Positions 60,455-64,000 of a DNA stretch of 64,000 bases are shown here, one piece after another. Within the stretch, counting starts at the first letter, position 1. Each line of letters starts with the position of its first letter. The notes under the pieces were generated by a model that saw only the letters and a program-made list of their open reading frames with translations, was not told where the DNA came from and made no database searches. The position numbers and the translations under genes are program-made. Source of the stretch: Rhynchospora pubera (lineage: Eukaryota; Streptophyta; Magnoliopsida; Poales; Cyperaceae); the NCBI GenBank assembly GCA_028095005.1, contig CM051460.1, forward strand, positions 285,364,238 through 285,428,237, given 5' to 3'.

Positions 60455-62214
60455 TGTTAGGAAATTGCTTAATTTTAATTTTGTGACTAATTACGCTTAA
60501 TTAATCCAATTAAAACACAAGCAACATAAGATCTAGTGCAAAAGCTCATTCGACACAAAGAGATAGGTGGAAATTATACCTCCCGCGAAATCGTATTCGC
60601 GGGGCTCGACCAAGGCATGGGAATCGATGACGTGCCTTCTCCACCGTCTCCACCACGTCTCGTAACCGCCCTCGAGTCCACCAAGGAGGATTAATCACGT
60701 TCTACAAGGTACGTGCTAGCATACCCAAAGAACAAGCCTAATCCCTATGATTTTCTCTCTTGCATCAATCAACAACCTTGATTTAGTGGAGAGAAAATAG
60801 CTCAACACATGAGCAAAAGAGAGAAGGAGAGGGTGAAAAGTGGCGGCCTCATGGGAGGAATGAGAGGAGAGAGAAAAGCTAGGTGGAGGCTCTCATAAGT
60901 GGTCCTTATATAGAGCACAAAACCTAATTGACCTCTTGCATAATTACAACTATGCCATCCCACCTACCACCATAATGGGCAGCCACGAAATGGGCCTTTA
61001 TGGGCCATTTAACCCCTTCATTTGGACCATTAATTCATATAATTAAGGTCCCTCAACTTTGCTCTTTAATTGGGCTATATATTTGCTATTTAAATAACGG
61101 CCCAATTAATCAATATAACTATTTATATTAATAAGTGTTGAACTAAATTAATTATTAACTCATTAATAATTATTTTAGGATTAGTTAATGCATTAATTTA
61201 TTTCTATATGATCCATTGACTTAATTAATTATAACGGTTCGCAACGGTATATAATTAATTAATCAATCTTATCATATTTCCACAGAACTTACTGCTGTGA
61301 ATAAATAAATAATGCACTGTGTGATTAATGTCCTATTTGTGTGACCCTTTGAGGATTTATGCTATGTTGGCCATGGAATTAAATCGTTATTTAATTCCAA
61401 TAATCATAAGTGGTATCTAGCAACACGTTATGATTCCCAATTTGCATAAATAGTGTACTGCTACAATATTTCAATCCTGCATAAGAGAATAAATATGTTT
61501 TTCTATTTTGATTCTTATGTCTCACGATATCATCGTATAATCCAAGATAGGAATGTGTCATTCTTGCAGATTATACGTTTCTTGATCTAGAGTTGATCGC
61601 TTAGTTGCGCGCATACGATCCAACTCCATCAAGGGGCCCAAACAGATATCGTCACTCACTAAGTGAATTAATGAGGGACATACGATTTTCTTGATGATTA
61701 GCTTTTCCCCGCACAATTCAAGAGAACGTAAATCAAGTCCGTATAGCAGCCCTTAACGGAAATCAGCGGTAGACGAGATTTATAGAACCTATCCTCATGT
61801 GGAAAAGATAATCATCTCAAACTTAGAACCAAAATCATAACGAAATAAACAATGACACATAACACAATCCATATGTTTATTTCGTTGGGTCAAGTCCTGT
61901 ACTATGTTCCATAACATATACATATGCAATTAAGTTGGTAACTCTTTACCTATGATTTGTAGAACTTAATCATCACTTAACTTGCATACTAATCTTATAT
62001 GATAATTAATGTTCCTTGTTAATTATCAAGATTATGGACCGTTTAGATTTATTATTGTCATTCTAAAGAATGATCCACAGAGATCTACAATTCAGACCCT
62101 CAACCTGAATGATCTGTCAATAATAAACCTAGGAACAGATGATAAAATATCATCCAAAACATAAACTAATAATTAAGTCATTAAATTATTGACTTCTAGG
62201 ACATAACTCCAACA
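60455..62214 (-). mobile_element. Solo LTR, probably Copia-type, 1760 bp
   Basis: Read on the minus strand it starts TGTTGGAGTTATGTCCTAGA and ends in CCTAACA. ACATT flanks it on both sides (60450-60454, 62215-62219), a perfect 5-bp duplication. There is no primer-binding site, polypurine tract or second LTR nearby, so it is a solo LTR left by recombination between two LTRs. A TATA-like CTATATAA on the minus strand (60906-60913) fits the LTR promoter. Flanking GGGGTGACATT / ACATTGACACCCC shows it landed inside an older repeat. Confidence 0.9.
60906..60913 (-). promoter_or_regulatory. TATA-like element of the solo LTR
   Basis: CTATATAA on the minus strand within the LTR; the likely core of its promoter. 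Confidence 0.5.
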
Positions 62215-62219
62215 ACATT

Positions 62220-63456
62220 GACACCCCTTTGTTACACATAAAACCGTCTCTGGTTTAATATAATCTCTGTATTAAATTTTCTTGAAGACTAAATTTTATA
62301 TATTTTTCTAAATTTATTTGAACTTTTAAAAAATTCTCAACCTGTAAGTTATGTATCCTTCAATAATAGTAGTTTTTAAAAGGAAAAATTGAATATAACC
62401 CCTTCTAATTTTGCTCATCTGGATATAACCCCTTGCAATCTTTGAAATCAGATATAACTGCCTGAAATCATGTCACTTTTGGATATAAACCCTTTTCATT
62501 GATTTAAACAATATTCTAAATGAATATATGATGAGGGGAATTATTTTCTTAGCAAGGGCAATTTGGGATTTTAGAATTACTCTAGTCATTCCTACGTTCT
62601 TTTGACTTAAGGTTTATTAACAAGGGCAATTTGGGGTTTTGAAAAATATTGAGAGAAATCAGGATGGTATTTTTGGAATTGAATTTTTTTTTATAATGAG
62701 ATAATGACATATTTCTAATTGACATAATTTGATAATAGCATAAATCTAATTTGCAATATAACAATGATATATCTCTAATTAGTTAAATTTCACAATGGCA
62801 TAAATCTAATTATTGTCTGTTTGGAACCGTTTAATTTATTTTTTATATATTGAAATCTTTTTAAAAATTATTTGATCAATCGTTTGACGTATAAAAGTAA
62901 AAAAAAAAAAAAGACGCAATGCATAGAGTGCATCCGTGCTCGAGAAAATATTTTAGCAAGCCCATCTACATCAGACCTATATTTTTAACTGCGATGCGCA
63001 CATAGTTTCCTCTAAATTTATTTTATTATTATCTCACCAAATTCGGAGTCCGACGCGCGCCTTATCCAAACTTATTAAAAAACCAAAATAGAAGAATTAA
63101 AAATATATATTTAAAAGAAGGTGTCACATATAGCTAGGAAAGCTGGTACACATAGGACATATTTCATAACAGAATACTTTATTAATTTTTGCTTTGAGCT
63201 GTATTCAACACTAACTGCCATTTGCATTAAACATTGATATGTTAATTTATGTTGTCTGTCAGTCTGTCGCATATAAGAAAATCAATGTGCATATGACATT
63301 ATGATGTAAAAATACCAGCAGCAGGTTGACAACGATATAAACATGCATGACAGACTTTTATTAACCAAGTAATTGTGTATTTTTTTATAGGTGGGCGCCC
63401 TTCAAATATAACAATAAAATAAGCATTAATTATATATAATTAATCAAACAGCTGCA
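62220..63456. other. Intergenic, with another CATATACCC/GATATAACCCC-style terminus
   Basis: 62384-62530 has repeated GATATAACCCC units spaced like the terminal repeat at 42497, followed by AGGGCAATTTGGG twice (62556 and 62622). 62695-62815 repeats a ~60-bp CATAAATCTAAT unit. No gene recognised. Confidence 0.4.
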
Positions 63457-63465
63457 CTATAAAAG
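63457..63465 (+). promoter_or_regulatory. TATA box upstream of the signal-peptide exon
   Basis: CTATAAAAG about 50 bp before the ATG at 63508, a good plant TATA consensus. Confidence 0.6.
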
Positions 63466-63507
63466 AACCCGCCATATGCTGAACGAACATCAAGGGAAAT
63501 TGGCCCA

Positions 63508-63592
63508 ATGGAAAGAATACTTCTGTTGCTCTTTTTGCTTCTGCTACTATTCGCAGCAATCACTCGAGTTCACTGCCAGTTTGATTCCAATG
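63508..63592 (+). CDS. First exon of a secreted or membrane protein gene, truncated by the window end
   Basis: ATG at 63508 opens MERILLLLFLLLLLFAAITR and VHCQFDSN, a textbook signal peptide: one basic residue, a long Leu core and a small-residue cleavage region near VHC-Q. The frame ends at AAT G|GTAATT, a good donor with phase 1. This exon form (signal peptide, then a phase-1 intron before a conserved Gly) is the usual start of malectin-like LRR receptor kinases. That identity is inference only, since the next exon is not in view. A TATA box and short leader support a real gene start. Confidence 0.6.
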
Positions 63593-64000
63593 GTAATTAA
63601 TACTCTGTTCTCTTTAAATCTATTCATACCGTATTGGAAGAGCTCAGAATGTGATGCCTAGTAAGCGCAATTCTGTTGTGCTCCTATGCACCAGTGAAAC
63701 GATACCCTGTTTAGAGCAGAATTTACGCTATGTTCTAAGTACACTGTACACGGCCTTTCTTGAGCAATACAAACACTCTCAGCAGAAAACCCCTGTATCT
63801 CTGTTTGTTTCTGATGTCTCAGACCAATTTAACGCCTCTGTGTATGTCCGTACACCTATAAACATCAACAAAAAACATGAAACAATTTTATTGCTCGACG
63901 AGTGAGTTTGTAGGATTTGTATCGGTCCAGCATAGAACTAATAAAGATTCCACAGATCAGAACTCTCTCTGAGACGAGGCACACTGTCCAGCTAAACAAG
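63593..64000 (+). other. Presumed intron 1 sequence of the truncated gene
   Basis: Follows the donor at 63593. An 84-codon frame (63651-63905) has no recognisable domain and no good acceptor leading into it, so it is left as intron or inserted repeat. Confidence 0.35.

Noticed and set aside
1..64000. CRISPR arrays, operons, riboswitches, rRNA or tRNA genes
   Set aside because: Scanned for and not seen; the tandem repeats lack spacers, and tRNA-like boxes occur only in the SINE-like insertion.

Overview
This window is plant nuclear DNA. It is AT-rich, has long intergenic spaces, GT-AG introns with T-rich 3' ends, genes for plant-specific families (a plastid M48 peptidase with a transit peptide, a DUF4220/DUF594 membrane protein) and dense plant-type transposable elements. 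The host is a flowering plant. DUF4220/DUF594 genes are most abundant in monocots but are not exclusive to them, so the lineage is only a lean. No bacterial, plasmid, CRISPR or operon structure is present.

Layout. 1-1511 is a ~171-bp tandem satellite that stops about 90 bp before a complete 7-exon snurportin-1 gene (1603-5738, +). 6951-7782 holds a hAT-type MITE and a foldback element. 8221-8637 is a GLE1-like coiled-coil gene fragment. 9825-13376 is a Mutator-like element (MULE) with a perfect 10-bp target duplication and a small GRF zinc-finger ORF. 14022-14410 is a 5'-truncated LINE. 17043 looks like a Helitron 3' end. 18428-19242 holds exons of an unidentified small minus-strand gene. 22635-24843 (-) is an RPA70-like gene that reads through 8 exons without a stop. 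27328-30825 (+) is a complete 8-exon plastid M48 metallopeptidase (PGM48-like). 34502-36880 (-) is an intact single-exon DUF4220/DUF594 gene. 36.9-42.4 kb is repeat-rich intergenic DNA. 42488-50512 is a MULE with a 9-bp target duplication that has been split by an almost full-length L1-type LINE (ORF1 intact, ORF2 with two in-frame stops). 53202-55609 contains a ~2-kb-spaced duplication of an unidentified gene fragment with two tandem or palindromic arrays between the copies. 55771-57733 is a giant palindrome whose right arm is interrupted by a hAT element. 60450-62219 is a solo LTR with a 5-bp target duplication. 63508 starts the signal-peptide exon of a gene that runs off the window.

The host genes are not a pathway cluster. 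They are independent housekeeping-type loci: import of spliceosomal snRNPs into the nucleus, single-strand DNA binding, plastid proteolysis and an uncharacterised membrane protein. The interest lies mostly in the layered transposon history, where target-site duplications and nesting fix the order of events at several places. I found no convincing wholly new system. The most informative structures are the MULE with a nested LINE, the GRF-bearing MULE, and the palindrome whose left arm preserves the empty site of a hAT insertion in its right arm.
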